64,000 bases of DNA from Maritimibacter sp. HL-12 (GCF_900177545.1 NZ_FXBQ01000001.1:310001-374000), one strand, 5' to 3'. Positions 1 through 8,717 are shown, counted from the stretch's first letter. Program-made: numbers and translations. Notes: generated by a model from the letters alone, not told the origin.

Positions 1-861
1 GAGCAGAAGAATCGAGACCACCACGAGGATCGTCGCCACCGCGAGGATCGCCGGGCTGATCTGTTCGCGGATCCCGTTCCACATCTGGCGCGGGATGGTC
101 TGCTCATCGAGCCCGCCGACGAAGAGCACCACCACCACCTCGTCGAAAGAGGTGACAAAGGCGAACAGCGCACCCGAGATCACGCCGGGCAGGATCAAGG
201 GCATCTGCACCCGGCGGAAGATCGTCACCGGGTCGGCACCGAGATTGGCGGCGGCGCGGGTCAGCGAATGGTCGAAACCCACCAGCGTCGCGGTCACGGT
301 GATGATGACGAAGGGAATGCCGAGCGTGGCATGGGCGAGGATCAGCCCGAGATAGGGCACGCCCCAGGCGCTGATCTGGATCGAGGAGTAGAAAAAGAAC
401 AACCCGGTGGCGACGATGATGATCGGCACGATCATCGGGCTGATCAGGATCGCCATGATCGCGCGACGCCCCGGCATCTCGGGCCGCGACAGGCCAAGTG
501 CCGCCACGGTGCCGAGCACCGCGGCGATGATGGTGGCGAAGAAGCCCACGATGACCGAGTTTTTCGCCGCCGTGATCCAGTTGGCATTGCGCCATGCATC
601 GCTCCACCACGCCGCGTCGCGCGCCGCGTCGGGAGCCTGCATCCCGAAGGTCAGCAGGGTTTCATACCAGCGCGTCGAATAGCCCTCGGGGTCGAACCGG
701 AGCATCTTTTCGGTGAAGGTGAAATAGGGCTCGACGTTGAACGACAGCGGGATCACCACAAGGATCGGCGCGATCAGGAAGACGAAGATCAGCCCCGACA
801 GCACGAGATAGACGTAGTGCCAGACCCGTTCGAGCGGCGATGCGTAGTTGGGAAGCGCCAT
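1..861 (-). CDS. ABC transporter permease, PotC/PotI type (3' end cut by window)
   Basis: Inner-membrane permease of a polyamine-type ABC importer, the last gene of a leftward operon. It starts at the ATG whose complement is at 859-861, six bases after the stop of the other permease, and stays open to base 1, so the C-terminus lies outside the window. The translation begins MALPNYASPLERVWHYVYL and shows several hydrophobic segments. A binding-protein-dependent permease (EAA) loop is visible as RAAANLGADPVTIFRRVQMP. The family normally has six membrane spans and about 270-290 residues, so little should be missing. Placement next to a PotA-like ATPase and a PotD-like binding protein supports spermidine/putrescine-type transport; the exact substrate is inferred. 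Confidence 0.88.
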   Translation of the reverse strand, partial: MALPNYASPLERVWHYVYLVLSGLIFVFLIAPILVVIPLSFNVEPYFTFTEKMLRFDPEGYSTRWYETLLTFGMQAPDAARDAAWWSDAWRNANWITAAKNSVIVGFFATIIAAVLGTVAALGLSRPEMPGRRAIMAILISPMIVPIIIVATGLFFFYSSIQISAWGVPYLGLILAHATLGIPFVIITVTATLVGFDHSLTRAAANLGADPVTIFRRVQMPLILPGVISGALFAFVTSFDEVVVVLFVGGLDEQTIPRQMWNGIREQISPAILAVATILVVVSILLL

Positions 862-867
862 GGTCGG

Positions 868-2157
868 TTACCCCAGCTTCAGATTGTCGATGCCCACGAG
901 CCGGTCGTAGAGCCAGTAGAGAATGAGCACGCCCGCGAGCAGGATCGCCGCCAGCGCCGCGGCCAGCGACCAGTTGAGCGAACGCTGCATGTGGAACGCG
1001 ATGAGGTTGGAAATCAGTTGGCCGTCGGCACCGCCGACGAGTGCCGGCGTGATGTAGTAGCCGACCGAGAGGATGAAGACGAGCAAAGCCCCCGCGCCAA
1101 TGCCCGGCACGGTCTGCGGAAAGTAGATCCGGCGAAACGCCGTCCAGCTCGTCGCCCCGAGCGAGCGCGCGGCGCGCACGTAGGAGGGGTTGATCGGCCG
1201 CATCACCGAGTAGAGCGGCAACACCATGAACGGCAGCAGGATATGGGTCATCGCCACCACGGTGCCGACCTGATTATACATCATCTGGAGCCGGTTCTCA
1301 TCGGCCAGAATCCCGATCCCCACCAGCGCATCGTTGACCACGCCCTGGCCCTGCAGAAGCACCATCCAGGAGGTGGTGCGCACCAGCAGCGAGGTCCAGA
1401 ACGGCAACAGCACGAAGATCATCAGGAGGTTGGAATAGCGCAGCGGCAGCGTCGCCAGCAGGTGCGCGATCGGATAGGCGAGCACGAAGGTCAGGAAGGT
1501 GATCAGCACCGAGAGAAACAGCGTGCGGACGAACAGCTTGACGTAGACCTGCCGGTTCTCGTCGACCGCCGCGACCGCACCCTCGGGGTTGCGTTCGAGA
1601 TCGACGGCGGCAAGGTAGAAATCGACGGTGTAGCTCGACGTGGCGTTTCGCATCACCGACCAGAGTTCGGGATCGCCCCATTGCTCGTCGAGGTCGAGAA
1701 AGGCATCGCGGTAGGGCGGCTCCAACTTGTCGGCCCGGCGCGCGGCCTTGGTGAACATCGAGCGCGACCCGGCGTAGCCGTAATTGATCCGGGTCCCCGC
1801 GCTTCCGGCGGCGCGAAGCTCGCCCAGGTGCACGAGCCCGTCGCGCAACGCGGAAAAAGCGGCCTCGTCGGGCTCGACCCCGCGCGGGTTGTCATCGAAC
1901 CACGCGGCAAGATCGGTCATGATCGGGGTCCGGGTGCCACTGCCGATATCGGTATGAACCGTGAAGCCCTCGTTGTGAAACGAGCGGTGCAGCATCTGCC
2001 CGATCGGGACGATGAAGGTCACCACGATGAAAACCAGCAGCGGCGCGACCAGCCCGATCGCGCGCAGCCGTGACCGGCGTTGCGCCCGCGCGAGTGCCTG
2101 CTTGAGCGGCCTGCCATCGGCGGTGGTCAGCATCTGTCCTGCGGTTGTATCGGCCAT
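868..2157 (-). CDS. ABC transporter permease, PotB/PotH type
   Basis: First permease of the polyamine-type importer, 429 aa from the start MADTTAGQ. I chose this start because GAGGG lies just upstream; a longer reading frame would add 21 residues through the hairpin-containing spacer. It has an N-terminal membrane span (about 35-55), a periplasmic insertion of roughly 170 residues, and then the usual permease core with an EAA loop near VRAARSLGATSWTAFRRIYF. The large insertion makes it longer than E. coli PotB (about 285 aa), which is seen in PotB/PotH-like proteins of alphaproteobacteria. Six bases separate its stop from the next permease start. Confidence 0.88.
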   Translation of the reverse strand: MADTTAGQMLTTADGRPLKQALARAQRRSRLRAIGLVAPLLVFIVVTFIVPIGQMLHRSFHNEGFTVHTDIGSGTRTPIMTDLAAWFDDNPRGVEPDEAAFSALRDGLVHLGELRAAGSAGTRINYGYAGSRSMFTKAARRADKLEPPYRDAFLDLDEQWGDPELWSVMRNATSSYTVDFYLAAVDLERNPEGAVAAVDENRQVYVKLFVRTLFLSVLITFLTFVLAYPIAHLLATLPLRYSNLLMIFVLLPFWTSLLVRTTSWMVLLQGQGVVNDALVGIGILADENRLQMMYNQVGTVVAMTHILLPFMVLPLYSVMRPINPSYVRAARSLGATSWTAFRRIYFPQTVPGIGAGALLVFILSVGYYITPALVGGADGQLISNLIAFHMQRSLNWSLAAALAAILLAGVLILYWLYDRLVGIDNLKLG

Positions 2158-2180
2158 CTCGTCCCTCACCCTTCGGGGGT

Positions 2181-2204
2181 GGGCGGGCCCGGCAGGGCCC
2201 GCCC
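2181..2204. repeat. GC-rich hairpin between binding protein and permease genes
   Basis: A perfect inverted repeat with 10-base arms (GGGCGGGCCC at 2181-2190 and GGGCCCGCCC at 2195-2204) around a GGCA loop. It lies in the 72-base gap between the binding-protein stop and the first permease start. No U-tract follows. A stem in this place commonly stabilises the binding-protein message or partly terminates transcription, so that the binding protein is made in excess over the membrane subunits; that role is inferred. Confidence 0.6.
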
Positions 2205-2229
2205 GTGTCTCGGCTCGCAAACCGGCCGG

Positions 2230-3306
2230 TTACTGGGCCAGCCAGGCGTTGAAGCGCTCGTTGAGTTCGGCGTCCATGTCGACCCAGAACTCGAAGTCGT
2301 TCACGAGCGCGTTTTTCAGCGCCTCGGGCGAGGTCGGCATATGCGGTGCCATCTCGGTCTTTCCGTCCGAGTAGAGCCCGACATGGGCCGCCGACGACTT
2401 GCGCGCCGGACCGTAGGAGATCCAGCTCGCCTGATCCGCCAGACGCTTGGTGTCGGTGGAATAGACGATGTATTTCAACGCGTTTTCAGGGTTCTTGGCC
2501 CCCTTCGGGATGACGAAAAGATCATAGTCGAGGATCTGGCCGTCCCACATGATCTCGAAGGGCTGCCCCTCGGCCACCTGGGCGTTGAAGATCCGGCCGT
2601 TGTAGGCGGTCGTCATCGCAACTTCGCCATCGGCCAGAAGCTGCGCGGGTTGCGCGCCGGCTTCCCACCAGACGATATCGCTCTTGATCTCGTCGAGCTT
2701 GGCAAAGGCACGGTCCACGCCCTCGCTGGTGCCGAGCATGTCATACACCTCGCCGGCTGGCACGCCATCGCCGATCAGCGCCATCTCGAGCGTCGCCTTG
2801 GCGGATTTGCGCAAGCCCCGCTTGCCGGGGAATTCCTCGGTGTCGAAAAAATCCGCCATCGTGGTCGGGGTGCCTTCGACATTGGCGGTGTTGTAGGCCA
2901 CGGCCGTCGACCACACGATGCTGGCAACCGCGCAATCCTGGAGCGCACCGTCAATGAAGTCCTCGGTGGCGGGGGTGCCGTCGTCGCCCGGTGGCAGGAT
3001 CGAATGGTCGATCGGCTCAAGCAGCCCCTCGTCGCAAAGGCGCACGGCATCGGAGAACTCGACATCGGCGACGTCAACCGTGACGTTGCCGGCTTCGACC
3101 TGCGCCTTGAGCGGGGTCGCAGGGTTGTCGGCCGCCACCATGGTCACGGTGATCCCGGTTTCAGCCGCGAAGGGCTTGTTGTAGGCCTCAACCTGCGATT
3201 TCTCGTAGGCCCCACCCCACGACATCACGACCACTTCGCCCTCGGCCATCGCCGCGCCGGTTACACCGGCAAACACGCTCGCCATGAGCACGGATTTCAT
3301 CTTCAT
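2230..3306 (-). CDS. Periplasmic polyamine-type solute-binding protein (PotD family)
   Basis: Extracellular substrate-binding protein, 358 aa, for the importer encoded around it. The chosen start (MKMKSVLMASVFAGVTGAAM) gives a clean signal peptide with cleavage after residue 21 and has AAGGGAG eight bases upstream; the frame stays open 27 codons further but without signal-peptide character. The mature protein opens with VVVMSWGGAYEKSQVEAYNK, the usual beginning of PotD/PotF-like proteins of this group, and ends with the helix FNAWLAQ. Its order behind the ATPase and before two permeases is typical of spermidine/putrescine operons. The ligand cannot be read from sequence alone. Confidence 0.9.
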   Translation of the reverse strand: MKMKSVLMASVFAGVTGAAMAEGEVVVMSWGGAYEKSQVEAYNKPFAAETGITVTMVAADNPATPLKAQVEAGNVTVDVADVEFSDAVRLCDEGLLEPIDHSILPPGDDGTPATEDFIDGALQDCAVASIVWSTAVAYNTANVEGTPTTMADFFDTEEFPGKRGLRKSAKATLEMALIGDGVPAGEVYDMLGTSEGVDRAFAKLDEIKSDIVWWEAGAQPAQLLADGEVAMTTAYNGRIFNAQVAEGQPFEIMWDGQILDYDLFVIPKGAKNPENALKYIVYSTDTKRLADQASWISYGPARKSSAAHVGLYSDGKTEMAPHMPTSPEALKNALVNDFEFWVDMDAELNERFNAWLAQ

Positions 3307-3421
3307 TCGCAAACTCCCTTGTCGTCGCCCGGTTGAACTTCGGAGGCTGGTCCGGGCAAACCCGGCCTCCATTGAAACATCGCGCACCGCCCTTGCGGGA
3401 CGAGACGCGATCGCTCACGCC

Positions 3422-4522
3422 TCACGCATCGAGCGCGCGGCAATCCTGGGGCAACCAGCCAATCTCGATTTGTGCGCCCGGTTCCAGCCGCACCTGGTCG
3501 GGCGCGTTGCGGGTCTTGACGATGAACTCGTCGTTGCCTGCCACCCGCAGCCGGGTGCGGAAGATATCGCCCATGTAGATGAATTCGAGCACTTCGGCGT
3601 GCAGCGTGTGCGCCCCCTCCGGCAGACGGTCCGGGTTGTATTCCACCCGCTCGGGACGGATCGAAACCCTGGTCTTGTCGCCGACCCTGGTCACGTTCAC
3701 CGGCTTGGCGTCAAAGATCTCGCCATCGTCGAGGCGCACCACGCATTTGTCGGCATGCATTTCGACCACTTCGCCCACCAGCGTGTTGTTCTCGCCGATG
3801 AACTGCGCCACGAAGCTGTTCTTCGGCTCCTCGTAGAGCACCGCGGGCGGATCGAGTTGCTGGATCCGGCCATCGTCGAACACCGCGACCCGGTCCGACA
3901 TGGTGAGTGCCTCGGTCTGGTCGTGGGTCACGTAAACCGTGGTGATGCCCAGATCATGCGCCAGCCGGGTGATCTCGAACTGCATGTGCTCGCGCAACTG
4001 CTTGTCGAGCGCGCCGAGCGGTTCGTCCATCAGCACAAGCTCGGGCTCGAACACCAGCGCGCGGGCGAGCGCGATGCGCTGCTGCTGGCCACCCGAAAGC
4101 TGTGCCGGGCGACGATTGACGAAAGCGCCCATCTGCACCATTTCGAGCGCGCGCATGATCTTGGCCTCGCGCTCGGATTTGCCAAGGCCCCGCACTTCGA
4201 GCGGAAACGACAGGTTCTCTCCCACCGTCATATGCGGAAACAGCGCGTAATTCTGGAACACCATGCCGATTCCGCGCTTGTGCGGCGGGATATCGTTGAT
4301 CGGCTTGCCGCCAAGCAGGATTTCGCCGTGGGTGGCGGTTTCGAACCCCGCGAGCATCATCAGGCAGGTGGTCTTGCCCGAGCCCGAGGGCCCCAGCATG
4401 GTAAGAAATTCGCCCTTGCCGATGGAAAGGTTCAGATCCTTCACCACGAGCGTTTCGCCGTCATAGCTTTTCTGCACGCGGTCGAAGACGACGAAACCGT
4501 CGTTCAAGTCTTCGCTTGTCAA
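3422..4522 (-). CDS. ABC transporter ATP-binding protein, PotA type
   Basis: ATPase subunit of the polyamine-type importer, 366 aa, first gene of the operon. Walker A GPSGSGKT is at residues 44-51, the ABC signature LSGGQQQR at 142-149, Walker B LVLMDEP at 162-168, and a TOBE-type regulatory domain occupies about 280-360. This is the standard length and order for PotA/PotG. The start codon is TTG (complement of 4520-4522), with GAGGGG seven bases upstream; no ATG lies near. The 215-base gap upstream towards metF must hold the operon promoter. Confidence 0.92.
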   Translation of the reverse strand: MTSEDLNDGFVVFDRVQKSYDGETLVVKDLNLSIGKGEFLTMLGPSGSGKTTCLMMLAGFETATHGEILLGGKPINDIPPHKRGIGMVFQNYALFPHMTVGENLSFPLEVRGLGKSEREAKIMRALEMVQMGAFVNRRPAQLSGGQQQRIALARALVFEPELVLMDEPLGALDKQLREHMQFEITRLAHDLGITTVYVTHDQTEALTMSDRVAVFDDGRIQQLDPPAVLYEEPKNSFVAQFIGENNTLVGEVVEMHADKCVVRLDDGEIFDAKPVNVTRVGDKTRVSIRPERVEYNPDRLPEGAHTLHAEVLEFIYMGDIFRTRLRVAGNDEFIVKTRNAPDQVRLEPGAQIEIGWLPQDCRALDA

Positions 4523-4639
4523 GTGATCCCCTCTTATTCCCTGTCGTTATTATTTTATTGGTCTGAAAAAGAAACCAACACCAACGGGATCGGGATTTCA
4601 ACTGCGAATACGACACTTTCGGGCAGGTTTGCGCAACAA

Positions 4640-4658
4640 GCGGGCAAAATTCGCCCGC
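4640..4658 (-). terminator. Possible metF terminator
   Basis: GCGGGC and GCCCGC arms around a 7-base AT-rich loop, followed on the minus strand by TTGTTG. It sits about 80 bases past the metF stop and before the importer operon. The U-run is weak, so this is only a candidate. Confidence 0.4.
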
Positions 4659-4737
4659 CATTTGAGCAAGATATCCCGCGACGCCGGGATTCCGACCGGT
4701 TTCGAATCGCCGTCGCGCAGCGCGGCGAGGCGGTTGG

Positions 4738-5604
4738 TCAGGCCACCTTCTGCAAGGCCACCCGCGGGGTCACGCCCAGCGCATGGGCAACGTCGCGGGT
4801 GAGATGCGGCTTGTTGAGGGTGTAGAAATGCAGGTTCTCCACGCCACCGTCGATCAGGTCGGAGCACAGTTCGGCCGCGACCGCGACCGAAAGCAAATCC
4901 TCGCGGCCGTCGCGCAGGGCCTTGTCGAAGGCATCGTCCAGCCATCCGGGCACCTTCGCGCCGCAGTTCGTTGCGAATTTCTTCACCCCGCCCCAGTTTT
5001 CGATCGGCAGGATGCCCGGGATGATCGGCGCGTCGATGCCGGCTTTCTCGCACTTGTCGCGGAACCGAAAGAAGGTGTCGGCCTCGAAGAAGAACTGCGT
5101 GATCGCCGAGGCGGCCCCTGCGTCGATCTTGCGTTTGAGCCAGTCCACGTCTGCGGTGTCGCTGCCCGCCTCGGGGTGCGGATCGGGATAGGCCCCGACG
5201 CGCAGGTTGAACTTGCCGGTCGCGGCCAGCGCCTCGATCAGCTCGACCGAATTGGCAAAACCCTCCGGATGCGGCGCGAAACCGCCCTGCCCCTTCGGCG
5301 GATCGCCCCGGAGCGCCACGATCTCGGTGATGCCGGCCTCGGCATAGCTCTGCGCGATCTCCAGCGTCTCGGCGCGGCTGGCGTCGACGCAGGTCAGATG
5401 CGCCGCCACGTTGAGCCCGTAGCGATTGTGGATCGTCGTCACCGCGTCGTGGGTGAGTTCGCGGGTGGTGCCGCCCGCGCCGTAGGTGACCGAGACGAAG
5501 GTGGGATCGAGCGGCGCCAGATCGCGCACCGTATCCGACAGGCGGAAGGCGCCGGCAATGTCCTTGGGCGGGAAGAATTCAAACGAGATACGCGGGGTCG
5601 GCAT
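4738..5604 (-). CDS. metF: 5,10-methylenetetrahydrofolate reductase
   Basis: Flavoprotein that reduces 5,10-methylene-THF to 5-methyl-THF for methionine synthesis. It is 288 aa from MPTPRISFEFFPPK, with GGAG six bases upstream; the longer open frame upstream runs through the metR gene and is spurious. The TIM-barrel family signatures FEFFPPK (8-14) and SVTYGAGGTTRELT are present, and the length fits bacterial MetF. It is divergent from a LysR-type regulator with only 91 bases between them, the classic metF/metR arrangement, so homocysteine-responsive activation is likely. Confidence 0.95.
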   Translation of the reverse strand: MPTPRISFEFFPPKDIAGAFRLSDTVRDLAPLDPTFVSVTYGAGGTTRELTHDAVTTIHNRYGLNVAAHLTCVDASRAETLEIAQSYAEAGITEIVALRGDPPKGQGGFAPHPEGFANSVELIEALAATGKFNLRVGAYPDPHPEAGSDTADVDWLKRKIDAGAASAITQFFFEADTFFRFRDKCEKAGIDAPIIPGILPIENWGGVKKFATNCGAKVPGWLDDAFDKALRDGREDLLSVAVAAELCSDLIDGGVENLHFYTLNKPHLTRDVAHALGVTPRVALQKVA

Positions 5605-5652
5605 GGCGGGCTCCGATTCTGATGTTGAGATCTTGTATCCCCCGGCCCCTTG

Positions 5653-5674
5653 TGAGACAAATTCATAAATCTCA
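5653..5674. promoter_or_regulatory. Dyad in the metF-metR intergenic region, candidate LysR-type operator
   Basis: The 91-base space between the divergent genes contains TGAGA-N12-TCTCA, a dyad with AT-rich interior, 22-43 bases before the regulator start. LysR-family proteins bind such interrupted dyads and often autoregulate from this position. It does not match the E. coli MetR word exactly, so assignment to the adjacent regulator rests on location. Confidence 0.45.
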
Positions 5675-5695
5675 GAAAGATCATGAAGGTCGCTC

Positions 5696-6601
5696 ATGTA
5701 TCTCGAATTTCGCCACCTGCGCACCATCCGCGCGATCCACGAGGCGGGCGGGCTCGCCCGCGCCGCCGACATGCTGCACATCACCCAGTCGGCGCTCTCC
5801 CACCAGGTCAAGGCGCTGGAGGAGCAGGTCGGGATGGAGCTGTTCCATCGCCGCTCCAAACCGATGAAGCTCAGCCCGGCCGGGCTGAAGCTCTTGCGGC
5901 TGGCCGAGCGTATCCTGCCCGAAATCTCTGCCGTCGAGGAAGAGTTCCGCGCGATGCAATCGGGCCGCTCCGGGCGTCTGCACATCGCGATCGAATGCCA
6001 CGCCTGTTTCGACTGGCTGTTTCCCGTGCTCGACGGGCTGCGGTCGGCCTGGCCGGATGTCGATGTCGATATCCGCATGCGCCTCGCCTTCGACGCGATC
6101 GAGGCGCTCCGGCGCGAGGAGGTGGATTTCGTGATCTCTTCCGACCCGGTGTCCCTCCCCGGCATCACCTTCCAGCCGCTGTTCGATTACGAGCCGATGT
6201 TCGTATGCCCGCGCGGGCACCGGCTGGCGGAAAAGCCCTTCATCGAGGCGGAGGATTTCGCTGAGGAAACCCTGCTGCACTACCCGGTGGAACGCGCCAA
6301 GCTCGACATTTTCACCCAGTTGCTCACCCCGGCCCGCGTCGAGCCCCGGGGCATGCGGCCGGTGGAACTCACCGAGGTGATCCTGATGCTCGTCGCCGCC
6401 GGTCGCGGCGTAACGGTGCTGCCCGACTGGGTCTTGCGCGACGTGCGCGCGCGCCCCGACTACGTGGTCAAACACATCACCGAGGGTGGCCTGACCAAAC
6501 GGATGTATGCCGCGGTGCGCGATGAAGACACCGCCAAGCCCTACATCGCCCACATGATCCGCCTTGCGCGCACCGAGCCGGTCAAGCTGCAACGCGGCTA
6601 G
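5696..6601 (+). CDS. metR: LysR-family regulator, MetR type
   Basis: A 301-aa LysR-type transcriptional regulator. The winged HTH occupies residues 1-60 (LRTIRAIHEAGGLARAADML then SALSHQVKALEEQVG), followed by the two-lobed effector domain. It is divergent from metF, which is the standard genomic context of MetR, the homocysteine-responsive regulator of methionine and one-carbon genes. The short protein begins directly with the HTH, as MetR does. Gene symbol is by context and similarity of layout; other LysR subfamilies cannot be fully excluded. Three palindromes follow directly after its stop codon. Confidence 0.85.
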   Translation: MYLEFRHLRTIRAIHEAGGLARAADMLHITQSALSHQVKALEEQVGMELFHRRSKPMKLSPAGLKLLRLAERILPEISAVEEEFRAMQSGRSGRLHIAIECHACFDWLFPVLDGLRSAWPDVDVDIRMRLAFDAIEALRREEVDFVISSDPVSLPGITFQPLFDYEPMFVCPRGHRLAEKPFIEAEDFAEETLLHYPVERAKLDIFTQLLTPARVEPRGMRPVELTEVILMLVAAGRGVTVLPDWVLRDVRARPDYVVKHITEGGLTKRMYAAVRDEDTAKPYIAHMIRLARTEPVKLQRG

Positions 6602-6603
6602 GG

Positions 6604-6673
6604 GGCGAAATCCGCAGCGGATTTCGCCACGGAATCCGCTGCGGATTCCGTGCCGGTTTCTGCAAAGAAACCG
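6604..6673. repeat. Three consecutive perfect palindromes downstream of metR
   Basis: Three hairpins abut each other. 6604-6628 has 12-base arms GGCGAAATCCGC/GCGGATTTCGCC around one A. 6628-6652 has 12-base arms CACGGAATCCGC/GCGGATTCCGTG around one T. 6654-6673 has 8-base arms CGGTTTCT/AGAAACCG around GCAA. The first two share the core AATCCGCNGCGGATT. They fill the space between metR and the next ribosome binding site and probably also end metR transcription. They resemble extragenic palindromic repeats; I do not recognise a named family. Confidence 0.75.
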
Positions 6674-6736
6674 CCCCGCCGCCTTGGCAAGCCGCGCGCC
6701 CGCGCGTATAGCGCCGACAACAGACAGGAGCCGGAC

Positions 6737-7528
6737 ATGAAGCAAGGCAGCGCCAACCTCAACGTGATGATCAAGGCCGCCCGCAAGGCGGGGCGCAGCC
6801 TTGTGAAGGACTTCCGCGAGGTCGAGAACCTCCAGGTCTCGATGAAGGGTGCCGGCGACTTCGTCTCGCGCGCCGATATCGCCGCCGAGGAGATCATCAA
6901 GAACGAGCTCACCGAGGCGCGTCCGAACTACGGCTGGCTCGGCGAGGAAGGCGGCGGCGAAGACGGCAAGGACCCGACCCGGCGCTGGATCGTCGATCCG
7001 CTCGACGGCACCACCAACTTCCTGCACGGCTTGCCGCACTGGGCGGTGTCGATCGCGCTCGAACACAAGGGCGAGATCGTCGCCGGCGTGGTTTTCGACC
7101 CGGCCAAGGACGAGATGTTCTACGCCGAGAAGGGCAGCGGCGCCTTCATGAACGAAACCCGGCTGCGGGTCTCGGGCCGGACTCGGATGATCGAGGCGAT
7201 TTTCGCCACCGGGCTGCCCTTCGGCGGCCGCGCCGATCTGCCCGACACCTTGCAGGACCTCGCCCGCCTGCTGCCGACCTGCGCCGGCGTGCGCCGCTGG
7301 GGGGCCGCCGCGCTCGATCTCGCCTATGTCGCCGCGGGCCGCTACGACGGTTTCTGGGAACGCCGCCTCAACGCCTGGGACATCGCCGCGGGGCTTGTCA
7401 TCCTGCGCGAGGCGGGCGGGCTGGTGGAACCGATCGACAAGCGCGACGACATCCTGTCCGCCGGTGAACTGATCGGTGCCAACGAGGTGATCTTCGACAA
7501 GTTCGCAGCGGTGATCCGGGGCGGCTGA
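6737..7528 (+). CDS. suhB: Inositol monophosphatase family protein (SuhB-like)
   Basis: Mg-dependent phosphatase of the inositol monophosphatase/SuhB family, 263 aa. I start at MKQGSANLNV because of the GACAGGAG seven bases upstream; the upstream frame extends into the palindrome cluster. Metal-binding residues are visible as GEEGGG (69-74) and WIVDPLDGTTNF (84-95, Asp87 and Asp90), and the C-terminal motif WDIAAGLVILREAGG is intact. It may hydrolyse myo-inositol-1-phosphate or act as the SuhB RNA-related factor; substrate is not readable from sequence. Confidence 0.9.
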   Translation: MKQGSANLNVMIKAARKAGRSLVKDFREVENLQVSMKGAGDFVSRADIAAEEIIKNELTEARPNYGWLGEEGGGEDGKDPTRRWIVDPLDGTTNFLHGLPHWAVSIALEHKGEIVAGVVFDPAKDEMFYAEKGSGAFMNETRLRVSGRTRMIEAIFATGLPFGGRADLPDTLQDLARLLPTCAGVRRWGAAALDLAYVAAGRYDGFWERRLNAWDIAAGLVILREAGGLVEPIDKRDDILSAGELIGANEVIFDKFAAVIRGG

Positions 7529-7633
7529 CGCCCGCCCGCGACTCCACGAAAACCTCCAGAAATAACCTCAATTTCGCCCCGTTTACCATCGATGGTTGTA
7601 GGTCTCTTGGCCCAATTCGGGATCGGACTGGAT

Positions 7634-7837
7634 ATGGTTGACACAAGCTACAGGCCAGCCTTGGCACGGTTCACCGTCGATGACGACGGGGCCGTGACCG
7701 TTGACTGGATCGTCCTTACCGCGTCCATCGTCCTGTTGGGGGTCGGCGCGTCATTCTACGTCACCTCGACCGTTCCCAAGGTCGCGGACTCCATCGTCAC
7801 CTTCATGGATGATCACGAGATCAGGGACGAAGAATAG
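7634..7837 (+). CDS. Small pilin-like membrane protein
   Basis: A 67-aa protein with an N-terminal basic stretch followed by GAVTVDWIVLTASIVLLGVG and one membrane span. The arrangement resembles Flp/class IVb prepilins, where a Gly before the hydrophobic helix is the cleavage site and Glu is at +5; here Asp is at +5. An upstream ATG at 7592 would add 14 residues but has no ribosome binding site. No tad/cpa pilus genes are nearby, so it is an orphan. Function unknown. Confidence 0.6.
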   Translation: MVDTSYRPALARFTVDDDGAVTVDWIVLTASIVLLGVGASFYVTSTVPKVADSIVTFMDDHEIRDEE

Positions 7838-7878
7838 GCCGCGACGCGCCGTGTCGCTCCCCGAACCGCGGTTCTTCC

Positions 7879-8622
7879 TCATTCGCGCCGCCTGACCCTC
7901 GGCACCGAGCTTTCGACCAGCCGGTAGCGCGCCTCGGGGTGGTCGGGGTGGCCGTGGGTCTGCGCCCAGAACCGCGTGCCCCCGGCCCGCAACCAGGCCG
8001 GCACGATCGCGAGAAAGCCTAGCCCGAAGCCGCCAGCATGCGCCCAATAGGCGACATTGCCATCGACCGGACCGCTCACACCGCTCGCGAACTGGATCGC
8101 GAACCAAACCCCCAGCATCAGCCAGGCGGGCACCGGGAACACCCTGATGTAGACGATCAGGATCAACAGGATGTCGACCCGGGCGCGCGGGAACAGCAAG
8201 AAATAGCCGCCCATCACCCCCGCGATCGCCCCCGAGGCACCGACCATCGGCACCGCGCTCGTCGGGGCGGCGGCGAATTGCAGCAGAGCCGCGCCGAGGC
8301 CGGTGCCAAGGTAGAATACCAGAAAACCCAGATGCCCGAGCCTGTCTTCGAGGTTGTCGCCGAAGATCCACAGAAACAGCATGTTGCCGGCGAGGTGCAG
8401 GAAGCCGGCATGCAGGAACATCGAGGTGATCGCGCCATGAAAGCCGGTTCCGCTTGCGAGCTTCGCCGGTACCATGCCCCATTCCCAGTACAGCATCCCG
8501 AGCGCCCGCTCGTCACCGTAGAGCGGCAGGCAGGCGAGAAAGATCACGATATTGGCGCCGATCAGTGTCCAGGTCACCACGGGCAGGCGCTCTGAAGGAT
8601 TATGGTCGCGGATCGGGAACAT
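7879..8622 (-). CDS. Rhomboid-family intramembrane serine protease
   Basis: A 247-aa multi-span membrane protein with rhomboid hallmarks. The catalytic serine lies in GASG (Ser130), the catalytic histidine in AYWAHAGGF (His195), and the oxyanion-side asparagine in HLAGNMLFLW (Asn80), with about six hydrophobic segments. It cleaves substrates within the membrane; the substrate is unknown. The C-terminal 45 residues are hydrophilic and cytoplasmic. It is monocistronic, tail-to-tail with the pilin-like gene. Confidence 0.92.
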   Translation of the reverse strand: MFPIRDHNPSERLPVVTWTLIGANIVIFLACLPLYGDERALGMLYWEWGMVPAKLASGTGFHGAITSMFLHAGFLHLAGNMLFLWIFGDNLEDRLGHLGFLVFYLGTGLGAALLQFAAAPTSAVPMVGASGAIAGVMGGYFLLFPRARVDILLILIVYIRVFPVPAWLMLGVWFAIQFASGVSGPVDGNVAYWAHAGGFGLGFLAIVPAWLRAGGTRFWAQTHGHPDHPEARYRLVESSVPRVRRRE

Positions 8623-8717
8623 GGCGTGAGGTCACACCAGCCGCCGCGCGCCGTCAAGCGCCAAGCCTCGCGCTCTGGTGATTTGACCGCACGCCCCGAT
8701 GCGCGGAAACTTTGACC

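Noticed and set aside
268-2073. A 601-codon plus-strand frame opposite the two permease genes
   Set aside because: It is full of His, Arg, Asp and Gln with no membrane or domain pattern, as expected for antisense frames in high-G+C DNA. The minus-strand permeases explain the codon pattern.
5605-5695. A SAM or other riboswitch ahead of metF
   Set aside because: The space to metR is only 91 bases and shows a LysR-type dyad but no SAM-riboswitch fold I can draw.
4738-6168. A 476-codon version of metF extending upstream
   Set aside because: The extra part runs antisense to metR and has no family similarity; the ATG at 5604 has a proper ribosome binding site.
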